The notes under the pieces were generated by a model, which was not told the DNA's origin, did not search any database, and was given only the letters and a program-made list of their open reading frames with translations. From NCBI GenBank assembly GCA_022266195.1, contig WHVY01000002.1:6711001-6775000 (forward strand): a stretch of 64,000 bases of DNA. The letters run 5' to 3'. A program made the position numbers and the translations under genes. Source of the DNA: Tetranychus cinnabarinus. Lineage: Eukaryota > Arthropoda > Arachnida > Trombidiformes > Tetranychidae. Positions 50,111-57,562 of this stretch are shown here, one piece after another. Within the stretch, counting starts at the first letter, position 1. Every line of letters begins with the position of its first letter.

Positions 50111-50521
50111 TTAAATTCTTTCTAATTTATAATCATTAGTATTTGCACAATCTTTGAATTTATTGAAAAAATCCATGTAATCAGGACATTTTTTTAAAAA
50201 TTTTATACAATAAAGTCCACATTTTGTACTCAAATCGCCTTGTAATTTATATTTTGAATAACTCCAATCGTTCGAGTTTCTTTCTATGAATGTTTCGATA
50301 GCTTCAGGAGGTTGTCTACCATATGAATCAAAATAAATTGCTCCTTTATTTCTATCGAAGAAAACAGCAACCCAATGACTTCCTTCCTTCCATGATTCAT
50401 CAAGATTAATCACTACTTTTGCTGGTTTTATTATCATATATTGCGGTAAATGATTGATTGAAAAGCATCCTAAAAAGTTAGGATCATTTGATAATGCAGA
50501 CACAATTTCAATAGAATTCAT
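50111..50521 (-). CDS. PRO: Adenain-type cysteine protease (virion maturation protease)
   Basis: This ~136-residue protein is a Ulp1/adenain-fold cysteine protease of the kind Polintons share with adenoviruses. It is expected to mature virion proteins during assembly. The catalytic order is visible: His in GSHWVAVFF, Asp in IYFDSYG, Gln in LQGDLS and Cys in TKCGLYC (positions 52, 68, 98 and 104 counting from an upstream TTG; subtract three from the ATG). The first ATG is at 50521, two bases after the capsid gene stop (TAA-AA-ATG), so it may be translated from the capsid transcript. Candidate substrates with Gly-Gly-type sites are the neighbouring proteins at 51762, 54923 and 55546. Confidence 0.9.
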   Translation of the reverse strand: MNSIEIVSALSNDPNFLGCFSINHLPQYMIIKPAKVVINLDESWKEGSHWVAVFFDRNKGAIYFDSYGRQPPEAIETFIERNSNDWSYSKYKLQGDLSTKCGLYCIKFLKKCPDYMDFFNKFKDCANTNDYKLERI

Positions 50522-50523
50522 TT

Positions 50524-51762
50524 TTACCAATCGATATTAACGTTACGATATTTATCAATTTGTATCATATTATCATATTGTGCGAAAATAATTAAGTGAA
50601 TTGGTTCAGTTATAGCTTCTTTGAACCTTATTTCAAGCTTTATATTACCTCTTTTGATTAGACTTAGAGTCCCTGATTCTGATCCAAGAGTACTATCAGG
50701 TGAATAATCAAACGCAAACAAGGTATTATCATTCTTATATTGATCGAATTTAAGTTTTAACATCGGTAATCCATCAAATTGATTTGTGTAGCGATACAAG
50801 TTAACAAACTCGCGCATATACAAATCATTATCGAAATCAGGAGTATAAGCTTGTGAAGGATATTGTATTCCGTTAATCTGAGTTGAAATTGAAGTTATTT
50901 TATAATTTTGAAATTTAAATGGTGAATCGCTTCCATTGAAAGATTTAGAACTAACAAGACCTACAATCATTCTCCTAGGTAAAACACCAGAGAAAACATT
51001 CTCGAAATTCGCTGTTGTAATAGTAGTAGGGATCACGAAACTTTTCACTTCGTTTCTTGTTATAAAATAATTTACTGGAGATTTTTCTAAACCCTCTTGA
51101 ATTCCAAGACTAACATCTGGAAACACTTTAACGCGTTTAATATGCACTGCAATATCCAATATTTTTAGCTTGAATTGTTTAGTATTCGTTCCAATAATCC
51201 CAAAACTATCCGAATTTCTAGAAATACGTAATAATATTGGGATGTTATTTAATAGAAGATTTCTTTGAGCGCATAGAGGGTTATGTAATTTAAAATATAA
51301 ATCAAAAGGTTTTTTTATTCGAGCTTTATTCTTTTCATCGTCGTCCCACATTGCTCCTGAATCAGCTTTATTATTGTGTCTGAATAACATATCTTCTAAA
51401 TAGGCTTGATAATGATAAAGACCTGACGCTTGTGAAACATTAACTGTATTGAGGTAGAGATCAATTTGTTCAAACAATGCACAACTAAAACCACTAACAA
51501 CATTTATAACATCAGTATCTGCAACTGGTTTACTATCTTTATCTTTAATATCCAACTTAACATGAAGCATTGTTTCAGATAGATCTGTAAAATCATCACT
51601 AGAAGGTATTTGTATATCATAAGTTTTTGCGGAATCGAGAGTAGAAGATGGACGGAAAGATACTTCGTAAGATGAATCGATCGCGAGTTGTGTTGGGGGT
51701 ATTGCGAAAACTTCTAAATTCGATAAAGTTGCAGGCATTGATTTATGATGTAGGTAATCCAT
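50524..51762 (-). CDS. MCP: Polinton major capsid protein (double jelly-roll)
   Basis: This 412-residue protein resembles the F54H12.2-like family, which is the double-jelly-roll major capsid protein of animal Polintons. Marks I recognise are the N-terminal region around VFAIPPTQLAI, the CALFEQIDLYLN and YHYQAYLEDML segments, the FITRNEVKSF strand, and YPSQAYTPDF followed by the EFVNLYRYT helix. Such proteins assemble as trimers into icosahedral shells. The ATG at 51762 overlaps the stop of the upstream gene by one base (TAATG), and the protease starts two bases after its stop, so these genes form a structural cassette. Family assignment is from memory of the family, not from a search. Confidence 0.88.
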   Translation of the reverse strand: MDYLHHKSMPATLSNLEVFAIPPTQLAIDSSYEVSFRPSSTLDSAKTYDIQIPSSDDFTDLSETMLHVKLDIKDKDSKPVADTDVINVVSGFSCALFEQIDLYLNTVNVSQASGLYHYQAYLEDMLFRHNNKADSGAMWDDDEKNKARIKKPFDLYFKLHNPLCAQRNLLLNNIPILLRISRNSDSFGIIGTNTKQFKLKILDIAVHIKRVKVFPDVSLGIQEGLEKSPVNYFITRNEVKSFVIPTTITTANFENVFSGVLPRRMIVGLVSSKSFNGSDSPFKFQNYKITSISTQINGIQYPSQAYTPDFDNDLYMREFVNLYRYTNQFDGLPMLKLKFDQYKNDNTLFAFDYSPDSTLGSESGTLSLIKRGNIKLEIRFKEAITEPIHLIIFAQYDNMIQIDKYRNVNIDW

Positions 51763-52214
51763 TATGAAAATATATCGTTTATTTTTCTTTTTATGTTTCT
51801 AACCTTTTTATGTTTTCTTTTTTTAGACACAGTTTTTCGTCTTTTAACAACCTTCTTTTTCTTTGCTTTATATAATCTTCCTGAACCGTATTGATCAACA
51901 AAATTTGTTAACTTATTCAATCCATCTTTTGCGAGATTTTTTGATCCTTCTTTCATTCGACTTCTCAATGAGTCTTTTATATTGCGATCCGCCATAATAT
52001 CAGAACCAACAGAAACTCCAGTAGATAACAAATGTTTACCTAAAAATTTCAATACTGGTATACCATATTTACTGAAAAAAGTACCAAATCCGTAACCTGT
52101 TTGATATGGGTTACCTCTAAAGATTTTTATATCAGACAATCCTCTCCCTGCTTGATTTATATAATAACTTCTCAAATCACAATCATTTGGACAAAATTTA
52201 CGTTTTAAATTCAT
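51762..52214 (-). CDS. Small basic Polinton virion/core protein candidate
   Basis: The protein has 150 residues. An N-terminal CPNDC segment is followed by INQAGRGLSD, whose QAGR|G fits an adenain-type cleavage pattern. A Gly-rich stretch (NPYQTGYGFGTFF) and an amphipathic helix (KFLGKHLLSTGVSVG) come next. The last ~35 residues are very rich in Lys and Arg (KKKKVVKRRKTVSKKRKHKK), suited to DNA binding. Polintons and adenovirus relatives encode similar basic, protease-processed core or membrane-active proteins beside the major capsid gene. A strong TATA-type box (CTTATATAAAG on the minus strand, 52257-52267) lies ~43 bp upstream. This start probably opens the capsid-protease transcription unit. 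Confidence 0.75.
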   Translation of the reverse strand: MNLKRKFCPNDCDLRSYYINQAGRGLSDIKIFRGNPYQTGYGFGTFFSKYGIPVLKFLGKHLLSTGVSVGSDIMADRNIKDSLRSRMKEGSKNLAKDGLNKLTNFVDQYGSGRLYKAKKKKVVKRRKTVSKKRKHKKVRNIKRKINDIFS

Positions 52215-52256
52215 TTTTTTATTTTTTATAATTTAGTATTTGAAAATACTATTTTA

Positions 52257-52267
52257 CTTTATATAAG
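52257..52267 (-). promoter_or_regulatory. TATA box CTTATATAAAG of the capsid cassette
   Basis: The minus-strand word CTTATATAAAG is 43 bp before the ATG at 52214, the normal distance for a TATA box and a short leader. The same core TATATAAAG recurs at 55918, 56599 and 63842. Confidence 0.65.
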
Positions 52268-52281
52268 TTCTCTACATATTA

Positions 52282-53130
52282 TTATCTTACTCTGCGTAAA
52301 TGTAGTTTGAGGTATGTTCTTCCGTTTTTGAAAATCACAGGATTACCCGTTTCATCAGTGAGAATGATAGAAATCGTTTCGATTCTGTTGTATTTTACTT
52401 TAAAATAATAAGTATTAGGAAATAAATGAGATGATATTGTAGAATCCACACCACTGTTCAAAGGTATAGTTCTTAGCGAATTAGCCATTGTATCACCAAC
52501 ATTATGTTCATCTATAACATCACAATAGATGAAAAGTAAATTGCTAGTTGAATTCATATCAGGTTTATATTTCGCAGATATACTAGGATTTTTGCTTCGT
52601 AGAACTGCTTCATTGTACTCAATATGTACAAATCCAAGCATATTCAAAAAATTTGGATCATCGAATAAGGGTGCGAAATATGAATATTCGTTCTGTTCAT
52701 TGTCATTATACCAAATTTTTCCCATATTCAAACATACTTTATCCTCAATAATAATAAAACTAGGTGGTTTGAATCCCGCTCTTCTTCCTTCTGTTATTCC
52801 TATATCTTCTAATGTAATTTGATTGAAAACATCATTTATATTGTTTAAAAGAGTTTCAATTTTCATTCCAATCCTGTAATCAAGAGTCGTTTTAGTATTA
52901 TTGAGCTTTAACAAACCATCTGAGTACATAACATATGAAACACTTTTTTTCTTATGATGAATTTTATTTGAATGAAAAAGTTCAATGAGTCCGATTTCCC
53001 ATTCACCTTCCAATTCAATTGGAATAGATAATTTATTTGTGAAAGATGACAATGTATTCAATGGATATAATTCCATTGAAGCATTAGACACTAAATCAAT
53101 ATATATATCTCTATTTATCATCTCGATCAT
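52282..53130 (-). CDS. mCP: Minor capsid (penton-like) protein A
   Basis: This protein of ~282 residues belongs to the Polinton minor-capsid type. Recognised marks are the N-terminal FTNKLSIPIELEGEWEIGL segment, LLFIYCDVIDEHNVGD in the middle and the ending IILTDETGNPVIFKNGR then LKLHLRR. In Polintons this protein is predicted to form pentameric vertices by a single jelly-roll. Upstream codons lack ATG; ATGs at 53130 and 53121 are both possible and overlap the end of the upstream gene (stop 53111-53113) by 20 or 11 bases. The neighbouring upstream protein shares the FEGEWQVAV/LEGEWEIGL motif, so the two appear to be distant paralogues. Confidence 0.85.
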   Translation of the reverse strand: MIEMINRDIYIDLVSNASMELYPLNTLSSFTNKLSIPIELEGEWEIGLIELFHSNKIHHKKKSVSYVMYSDGLLKLNNTKTTLDYRIGMKIETLLNNINDVFNQITLEDIGITEGRRAGFKPPSFIIIEDKVCLNMGKIWYNDNEQNEYSYFAPLFDDPNFLNMLGFVHIEYNEAVLRSKNPSISAKYKPDMNSTSNLLFIYCDVIDEHNVGDTMANSLRTIPLNSGVDSTISSHLFPNTYYFKVKYNRIETISIILTDETGNPVIFKNGRTYLKLHLRRVR

Positions 53131-53914
53131 ATGATGAGGCAGGGATGTTTTCTTGATTTTTATTTTTAGCTTTCTCAAGTTCTTTATATACTTTTCTGAA
53201 AACAAGCGAAACTAATAAATCTCCTTTATCAAACTCTAAAACTTCATTAAAAGCATTTCTTATATCGAATGATATTTTTTTTACTGTATCTTCTCGTACT
53301 TTGATATAATGTAAGCTGTCATATTGTATAAAATTTTTTTCTCTAGGCAAGATTGCTAATGGTCCTTTAGCAATAGATGAATGTAATAAGAAAGCGTTCA
53401 CTGTTTTGTTTTGTAACAATTTAGTAGAAAGCACACTTTTCGATGACAGAGTATTTTGTAACCAAAAATTTAATGTAGGGATATCAAATCCTAATTTTTC
53501 CATCATGGGATTATCATCATCGAAGATAGGTCGAGAAAGTGCACCTCTAACTTCTCCTGGAGTCCAATTCAGTGAGAAATTAGTAAATCCATTTTCTTCA
53601 CCAAAAACTGGTAAATAGTGTGTTCCAAAATATGGTAGCAATTTAACGATTAATGCTGCATTCATGTTTTTGAGCGTAGTAACAGGCTCTTCATCCAACT
53701 GAAAATTTACTCGATGTAATTTTTCAGAATCACTATATTTTAATTTGATATAACTTTCTCTTTTTTTATAAATAGTTGGGTATGATACAGATGAAACCGC
53801 AACTTGCCATTCACCTTCAAAATTAAGGTTATTTGATATATATTCACAAAATTTATCTTTCCAATTAGTCACACAGATATGTGTGAAGTTATCCGATTTC
53901 AATGTATTTATCAT
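53111..53914 (-). CDS. Minor-capsid-like protein B (paralogue of the downstream gene)
   Basis: This protein of ~267 residues starts at the first ATG, 53914 (an upstream TTG is not credible). It overlaps the integrase stop by 26 bases and itself overlaps the next gene. Near its N-terminus NLNFEGEWQVAVSSVSYP matches the ELEGEWEIGLIELF element of protein A, followed by similar strand-rich sequence and a FDIRNAFNEVLEF... LVSLVFRKV ending comparable with ILTDETG...LKLHLRR. I infer a second jelly-roll vertex or cement protein. Function is inferred only from this similarity and position in the structural block. Confidence 0.7.
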   Translation of the reverse strand: MINTLKSDNFTHICVTNWKDKFCEYISNNLNFEGEWQVAVSSVSYPTIYKKRESYIKLKYSDSEKLHRVNFQLDEEPVTTLKNMNAALIVKLLPYFGTHYLPVFGEENGFTNFSLNWTPGEVRGALSRPIFDDDNPMMEKLGFDIPTLNFWLQNTLSSKSVLSTKLLQNKTVNAFLLHSSIAKGPLAILPREKNFIQYDSLHYIKVREDTVKKISFDIRNAFNEVLEFDKGDLLVSLVFRKVYKELEKAKNKNQENIPASSYDRDDK

Positions 53915-54947
53915 ATTTAGCTGGAAATCCAATAAAATGTATTTTTAATCTTTTTTTACCTTTTTTGTCTACATACTCAGTTACCCTGGCTTTATATAGA
54001 TCAGGTTTAGGTACTGCTTGAAGCTCTTCAGGATAAAAAAGAGATGTTATAGGTTCATCATCCAAGTCAACTAACCTATAAATATATTTATGAGGTGTTT
54101 TTTTTCTCGAATAGATTTTGAAAATTTCTTCAGTAAAATTTTCAGTTGCACCTTTCTCAAAAATTCCTTTTTTCCTACTGATCCTTACATACTTTTCTTT
54201 ATCTAATTTATCTTTAACATTGAGTTTCCCAACTTTTCTTAAATTTTTAATAACTACTGGAACATTTTCATCATTTACATCAGAGGGGGACATTTTAATA
54301 CTTCTATGATAAGAATGATTATAACTCGAAACTATGGAAGAAAGAGCATCGATATAACGCTTACTCCTCGTGTGATATAAATAACGGTAGATTCTAGTCC
54401 TTAAAGTTCTGTTAAAGCGTTCAGCTATTGCACATTTTATAGTATCGTCAGTTGTAGTGAAAAAATTGATATTATGTTTCTCCATAGTATTTTTGAACGT
54501 TTTATTGACGAATTCTCTACCTTGATCCGTCTGTAATTTTTTTGGCACTCTTCCTAGATCAAAGATAGATTCAAAAGCTCTAGACAAGGTGTCACCAGAT
54601 TTGTCTTTAAGAGGTAGAACCCACGCAAATCTACTGAGAACATCAACTACTACTAGTAAATAGCGATAGTTATCATTTTCTTTAGAGAACCATGTCATGT
54701 CTAACAGATCTGCCTGCCATTGATGATCAATTGCATACGCTAGTATCGATAGTCTTGGAAAATTCTTTCTTGCTTGTCTGAAAAGAGTATAAGTATCTTG
54801 TGCTTTCAACCAATTAACAACTTCATTCTGCTTCAAATCAGGGATGACTTTTTTAGCTTCTGCAGTGAGTCTTTGAACTCCACCGAACGATCCTGGATCA
54901 CTTGGGTCATAATAAATATCACTTAAAATTTTTTCAAACTGCTCCAT
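53889..54947 (-). CDS. INT: Polinton integrase (retroviral type) with chromo-like C-terminus
   Basis: This 352-residue DDE integrase joins the element to host DNA, which accounts for the target duplication and terminal repeats. The catalytic acids are D80 (WQADLLDM), D141 (LQTDQGREF) and E176 (CAIAERFNR), with spacing close to D,D35E. The SYNHSYHRSIKMSPS segment after it is typical of Polinton and gypsy-like integrases. The last ~35 residues (YKARVTEYVDKKG...HFIGFPAKYDKYI) look like a chromodomain-type fold, which could steer insertion to chromatin marks. The start overlaps the upstream gene by 25 bases, and the end overlaps the next by 26. No lesion is seen. Confidence 0.95.
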   Translation of the reverse strand: MEQFEKILSDIYYDPSDPGSFGGVQRLTAEAKKVIPDLKQNEVVNWLKAQDTYTLFRQARKNFPRLSILAYAIDHQWQADLLDMTWFSKENDNYRYLLVVVDVLSRFAWVLPLKDKSGDTLSRAFESIFDLGRVPKKLQTDQGREFVNKTFKNTMEKHNINFFTTTDDTIKCAIAERFNRTLRTRIYRYLYHTRSKRYIDALSSIVSSYNHSYHRSIKMSPSDVNDENVPVVIKNLRKVGKLNVKDKLDKEKYVRISRKKGIFEKGATENFTEEIFKIYSRKKTPHKYIYRLVDLDDEPITSLFYPEELQAVPKPDLYKARVTEYVDKKGKKRLKIHFIGFPAKYDKYIEIG

Positions 54948-55549
54948 AATTTTAACCTTCCACCTCCTTGTAACTTTTTAAGATCTTCTTGTACCTCTTC
55001 ATTCTTTATATCGATTTTTTGAACTTTTTCTGGTTTACTTTGTAAATATTTCAAGACAACATTATAACCCAAAGGTTTTCTAGCCTTTTTTATTCTAGGT
55101 GTTTGCATATATGTTTTAATATCTTTTATGTTACTAGATGGGATAACCTCACCTGCAGAGTTTTCTATCTCTCCTTTTGAGTTTATTATTGAACTGAACT
55201 CAGAGCTAGGCATAGGTGTTGAGCTTAATTCAGAACTTGTCATAGGTGTCGATGAAAACGTTGGTGTGAATTTTGTTGATTCTTCTTTCATAGTTTGTGA
55301 ATTGATTGACAATCCACCCTCAGTTTTATCTTCTTTATTAGAAACACTTGATTGGTTTAGCTGAGGATCGATAGATCTATTTTTTTTCTGCTTGCGTATT
55401 CTATTATCGATAACCTTATTTATTAAATCCTGTTTCGAATGGTTATGTAAACTCTGGTCTAAAGCTTTAGATAAATCATCTCTTTTCAAACTTTTAAGCA
55501 AAGAATATTCGTCAAGAGTTATCAATACCATTTTCGTTAGATGATTCAT
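54923..55549 (-). CDS. Polinton virion-protein candidate with LQGG|G cleavage site
   Basis: This 208-residue protein has a helical N-terminus (MVLITLDEYSLLKSL), a basic patch (RIRKQKKNR), a long Ser/Thr/Pro-rich disordered middle and a conserved-looking end. Near the C-terminus LKKLQGGGRLKLWSSLKKF contains LQGG|G (residues 193-197), a perfect (M/I/L)-X-G-G|X adenain site. Cleavage would free a 12-residue basic peptide ending in Phe, the same place and character as the protease-activating peptide of adenovirus protein VI. The ATG overlaps the upstream stop as ATGA; a second Met at 55531 is an alternative start. The exact role is inferred. Confidence 0.7.
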   Translation of the reverse strand: MNHLTKMVLITLDEYSLLKSLKRDDLSKALDQSLHNHSKQDLINKVIDNRIRKQKKNRSIDPQLNQSSVSNKEDKTEGGLSINSQTMKEESTKFTPTFSSTPMTSSELSSTPMPSSEFSSIINSKGEIENSAGEVIPSSNIKDIKTYMQTPRIKKARKPLGYNVVLKYLQSKPEKVQKIDIKNEEVQEDLKKLQGGGRLKLWSSLKKF

Positions 55550-55887
55550 TTCGATTTTTGTAAAAACAAAGAGGCTAAAAATGTTAAGGCGGGCACTAGA
55601 ATTGTACTCAAAGCGCCTCCTTGTTGAATGATAAGTTTCTTACGTGTTGCGAGAGATATTTTTTTTTGGGATAGTTTACGCAATAGATCTTTATGTTTTT
55701 TTAGCTTATTTAAATTTGATGAACTGAGAGGGATAACACCATTAATAATATTACGACAGATTTCACAGATAGCATAAAAAACTCTGTTTGAACATTGGTT
55801 AATTATTTTCAATTTTTTATTATTATTTACACTTTTCTTAATGATTTCAAGCTCAGGAAGGCATTCTAATACACCTTTTAATGTCAT
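55546..55887 (-). CDS. Small Polinton virion-protein candidate with QQGG|A site and hydrophobic tail
   Basis: This 113-residue protein has a helical, Lys-rich N-terminal part, then IIQQGGALSTILVPALTFLASLFL. The QQGG|A (88-92) fits the relaxed adenain consensus, and the following ~20 residues are strongly hydrophobic, like a membrane-inserting peptide. Small proteins of this layout (basic helix, Gly-Gly, hydrophobic tail) are common in Polintons between the ATPase and the integrase. A role in breaching membranes during entry would fit but is inference. The minus-strand TATA box CTATATAAAG (55918-55927) lies 31 bp upstream. It shares an ATGA overlap with the next gene. Confidence 0.7.
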   Translation of the reverse strand: MTLKGVLECLPELEIIKKSVNNNKKLKIINQCSNRVFYAICEICRNIINGVIPLSSSNLNKLKKHKDLLRKLSQKKISLATRKKLIIQQGGALSTILVPALTFLASLFLQKSK

Positions 55888-55917
55888 TTTTTATAAATAA
55901 ATAATACAATTAAATGA

Positions 55918-55927
55918 CTTTATATAG
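55918..55927 (-). promoter_or_regulatory. TATA box CTATATAAAG upstream of the 55887 gene
   Basis: This minus-strand word sits 31 bp before the ATG at 55887 and overlaps the last codons of the ATPase. A promoter at this point would start the unit 55887, 55549, integrase, minor capsid genes. Confidence 0.6.
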
Positions 55928-56549
55928 AGTAAACATATATTGGAGTTGACCATATATTTGTAAGCAACCTTATTTCATCAGGTGTGTCTGGCTTCAAGTC
56001 TATCAATAGATAAGAATACGGCTCTTTAGTAGCGTCTATAAAAATATTTTGAAATTTTTTAATAGCATCAGGATACATTTGTCTAGCAATATGCATGGAT
56101 AAACTTTTATCTCTTGGATTCTTGAAAAGTACCAAGTAATGCGAATTCAAAGTTATATTTCGCATCTCACGTGTTTTATTAAAAAAATTTTGTACCAATA
56201 AAATTACTGATAAATTCCTGTGATGACTACCTTTTGTAAAAAGATCAGCTATGATATTACTGCTTGTTGCTTCATCCATCAGATCATCAATTATTATCCA
56301 AGTTGGAACATTCCCATTTTGAATTTTTTTGAGATGATCAATAGGTAACCCTTGGATGAAATTTACTGAAGGTAATTCAGAAAACATTGCTTGATATTCA
56401 CCATAAAAATAATAGATTTGTTCTGGGGGAGGGTATGAAGATGATTTTGATGTTGCTATTAGTTTTTTGATCCACATAGTTTTTCCAGATCCAGTTGGTC
56501 CGGATAAAACCATTGTGAAAGGATGCTTTAAGTAAACTTTATAAATCAT
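55920..56549 (-). CDS. ATPase: A32/FtsK-like genome-packaging ATPase
   Basis: This 209-residue P-loop ATPase is of the FtsK/HerA (poxvirus A32-like) type that Polintons share with many large DNA viruses, used to pump DNA into capsids. Walker A is GPTGSGKT (17-24), Walker B WIIIDDLMDE (D88, D89), and the sensor-type motif LLVQN lies at 117-121. Arg residues in HHRNLS may act in trans. A TATA box (CTATATAAAG, 56599-56608) precedes it by 50 bp. The frame is intact and of normal length for the group. Confidence 0.95.
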   Translation of the reverse strand: MIYKVYLKHPFTMVLSGPTGSGKTMWIKKLIATSKSSSYPPPEQIYYFYGEYQAMFSELPSVNFIQGLPIDHLKKIQNGNVPTWIIIDDLMDEATSSNIIADLFTKGSHHRNLSVILLVQNFFNKTREMRNITLNSHYLVLFKNPRDKSLSMHIARQMYPDAIKKFQNIFIDATKEPYSYLLIDLKPDTPDEIRLLTNIWSTPIYVYSI

Positions 56550-56598
56550 TACATATGTTTTGTAGTTAAAATATTTATTGAACGATTATATAGCTTTT

Positions 56599-56608
56599 CT
56601 TTATATAG
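56599..56608 (-). promoter_or_regulatory. TATA box CTATATAAAG of the packaging ATPase
   Basis: The minus-strand word lies 50 bp before the ATG at 56549. It is identical to the boxes at 55918 and 63842. Confidence 0.65.
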
Positions 56609-56670
56609 AAGTCTTCTTAGTCAGTAAGCGTATATGTACTCATGCGTACAATAATAATTGAATACCTTCT

Positions 56671-57156
56671 TCAATCAACCCGTTTTCTTTTTTCTAATTG
56701 TACCCAAGTATTACCTTGGGTATCAATCGCTGAGGCAGTAACGACACTGGTTGCTGGTTTCTCAACTGCTTTTTTCATGATATCGATCACCTCTTTATGT
56801 AGGGTTATAACCATTGTAGTTAAATTCATAATCATCTTAGCCATGATGTTGGTTTTAGTGTGTTGTTCCACAACCCCTAGCAGAATATCATCACAACGTT
56901 CTTCAACCGTATCTGCAATCCTGTAACATGTTGCCCCAATGTCCTGCAACATTGCTCCGACTCGAATCCCATCCAGGCTAATATTTGAGATAAGAGATTG
57001 TCGATCTGGAGTTTTACCATTCCGACAATCATCACAACACTCAAAATATAGTTGTGAAGTATCAGGGACAGATGTTGCAGCATGCTTTTTAATAAAACAA
57101 ACTTTTTCATCGTTGATGATATCATCTATATCATTTTCTGATGTTGAATCGTTCAT
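56671..57156 (-). CDS. Unknown Polinton protein with TQGNTWVQ tail
   Basis: This protein has ~161 residues from the first ATG at 57156 (the upstream GTG is not credible). It has an acidic N-terminus, a cysteine group (FECCDDCRNG), a long helical middle (~75-135) and a C-terminus ASAIDTQGNTWVQLEKRKR. The tail repeats that of the 45356-45748 protein although the rest of the two proteins is not alike; both put the tail after a helical region. A GTATAAAAAG box lies at 57228-57237. I see no known domain. Confidence 0.65.
   Translation of the reverse strand: MNDSTSENDIDDIINDEKVCFIKKHAATSVPDTSQLYFECCDDCRNGKTPDRQSLISNISLDGIRVGAMLQDIGATCYRIADTVEERCDDILLGVVEQHTKTNIMAKMIMNLTTMVITLHKEVIDIMKKAVEKPATSVVTASAIDTQGNTWVQLEKRKRVD
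56702..56721. other. Inverted repeat ACCCAAG-N6-CTTGGGT (second copy)
   Basis: The stem is identical to 45372-45391; the loop differs at two of six bases. It lies in the last ~17 codons of the 56671-57156 gene. Confidence 0.75.
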
Positions 57157-57227
57157 AATTGTATTCACTTGATACTTTAGTCACGAAGATCAAAAACTTA
57201 ATGATGGTTAACATCCAACTTACTGAT

Positions 57228-57237
57228 CTTTTTATAC
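57228..57237 (-). promoter_or_regulatory. TATA-like box GTATAAAAAG
   Basis: This minus-strand TATAAAAAG box lies 72 bp before the ATG at 57156, within the 170-bp gap after the small gene ending at 57326. Confidence 0.5.
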
Positions 57238-57325
57238 TTGATCATATTCATTTAATGACCTCCCTTCCAAGGTTAGTTAGAGGTCAAAGATTGCAATAAC
57301 CTTTGGAAACCTTGACCGTTGCACC

Positions 57326-57562
57326 CTAAGCATTAATATTAGAAAGAATTAGTTTAACTTTAGAGAAAGATGGATCTTTTCTGTATTCATGGATATATTG
57401 GATTTGAAATGCTGTAAAATTCTCAAGATGTATTATTATTTTCTTAGATTTCTTTTCATTTTTTAGTACATTGGCAAATATTTCATCAATTTCTTTGAAT
57501 TTGTCTTTCTCTTCACACAGGAAGACGTACTCACTTTTCTCATTTCTCTTAAAAAATTTCAT
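57326..57562 (-). CDS. Unknown 78-residue protein overlapping the TBP gene
   Basis: This small, charged alpha/beta-looking protein (KKIIIHLENFTAFQIQYIHEY) has no family I recognise. Its ATG overlaps the stop of the TBP-like gene by four bases (ATGA), so the two are probably made from one transcript and may act together. It could alternatively be a domain split from a longer TBP-linked protein. Confidence 0.55.
   Translation of the reverse strand: MKFFKRNEKSEYVFLCEEKDKFKEIDEIFANVLKNEKKSKKIIIHLENFTAFQIQYIHEYRKDPSFSKVKLILSNINA

Noticed and set aside
53131..53205. Upstream extension of minor capsid protein A to 53205
   Set aside because: The codon at 53205 is TTG, not ATG, and the extension lies inside the upstream gene.
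56642..57172. Plus-strand frames of 94 and 77 residues opposite the 56671-57156 gene
   Set aside because: Antisense shadows; the minus-strand frame has the shared tail and a promoter box.
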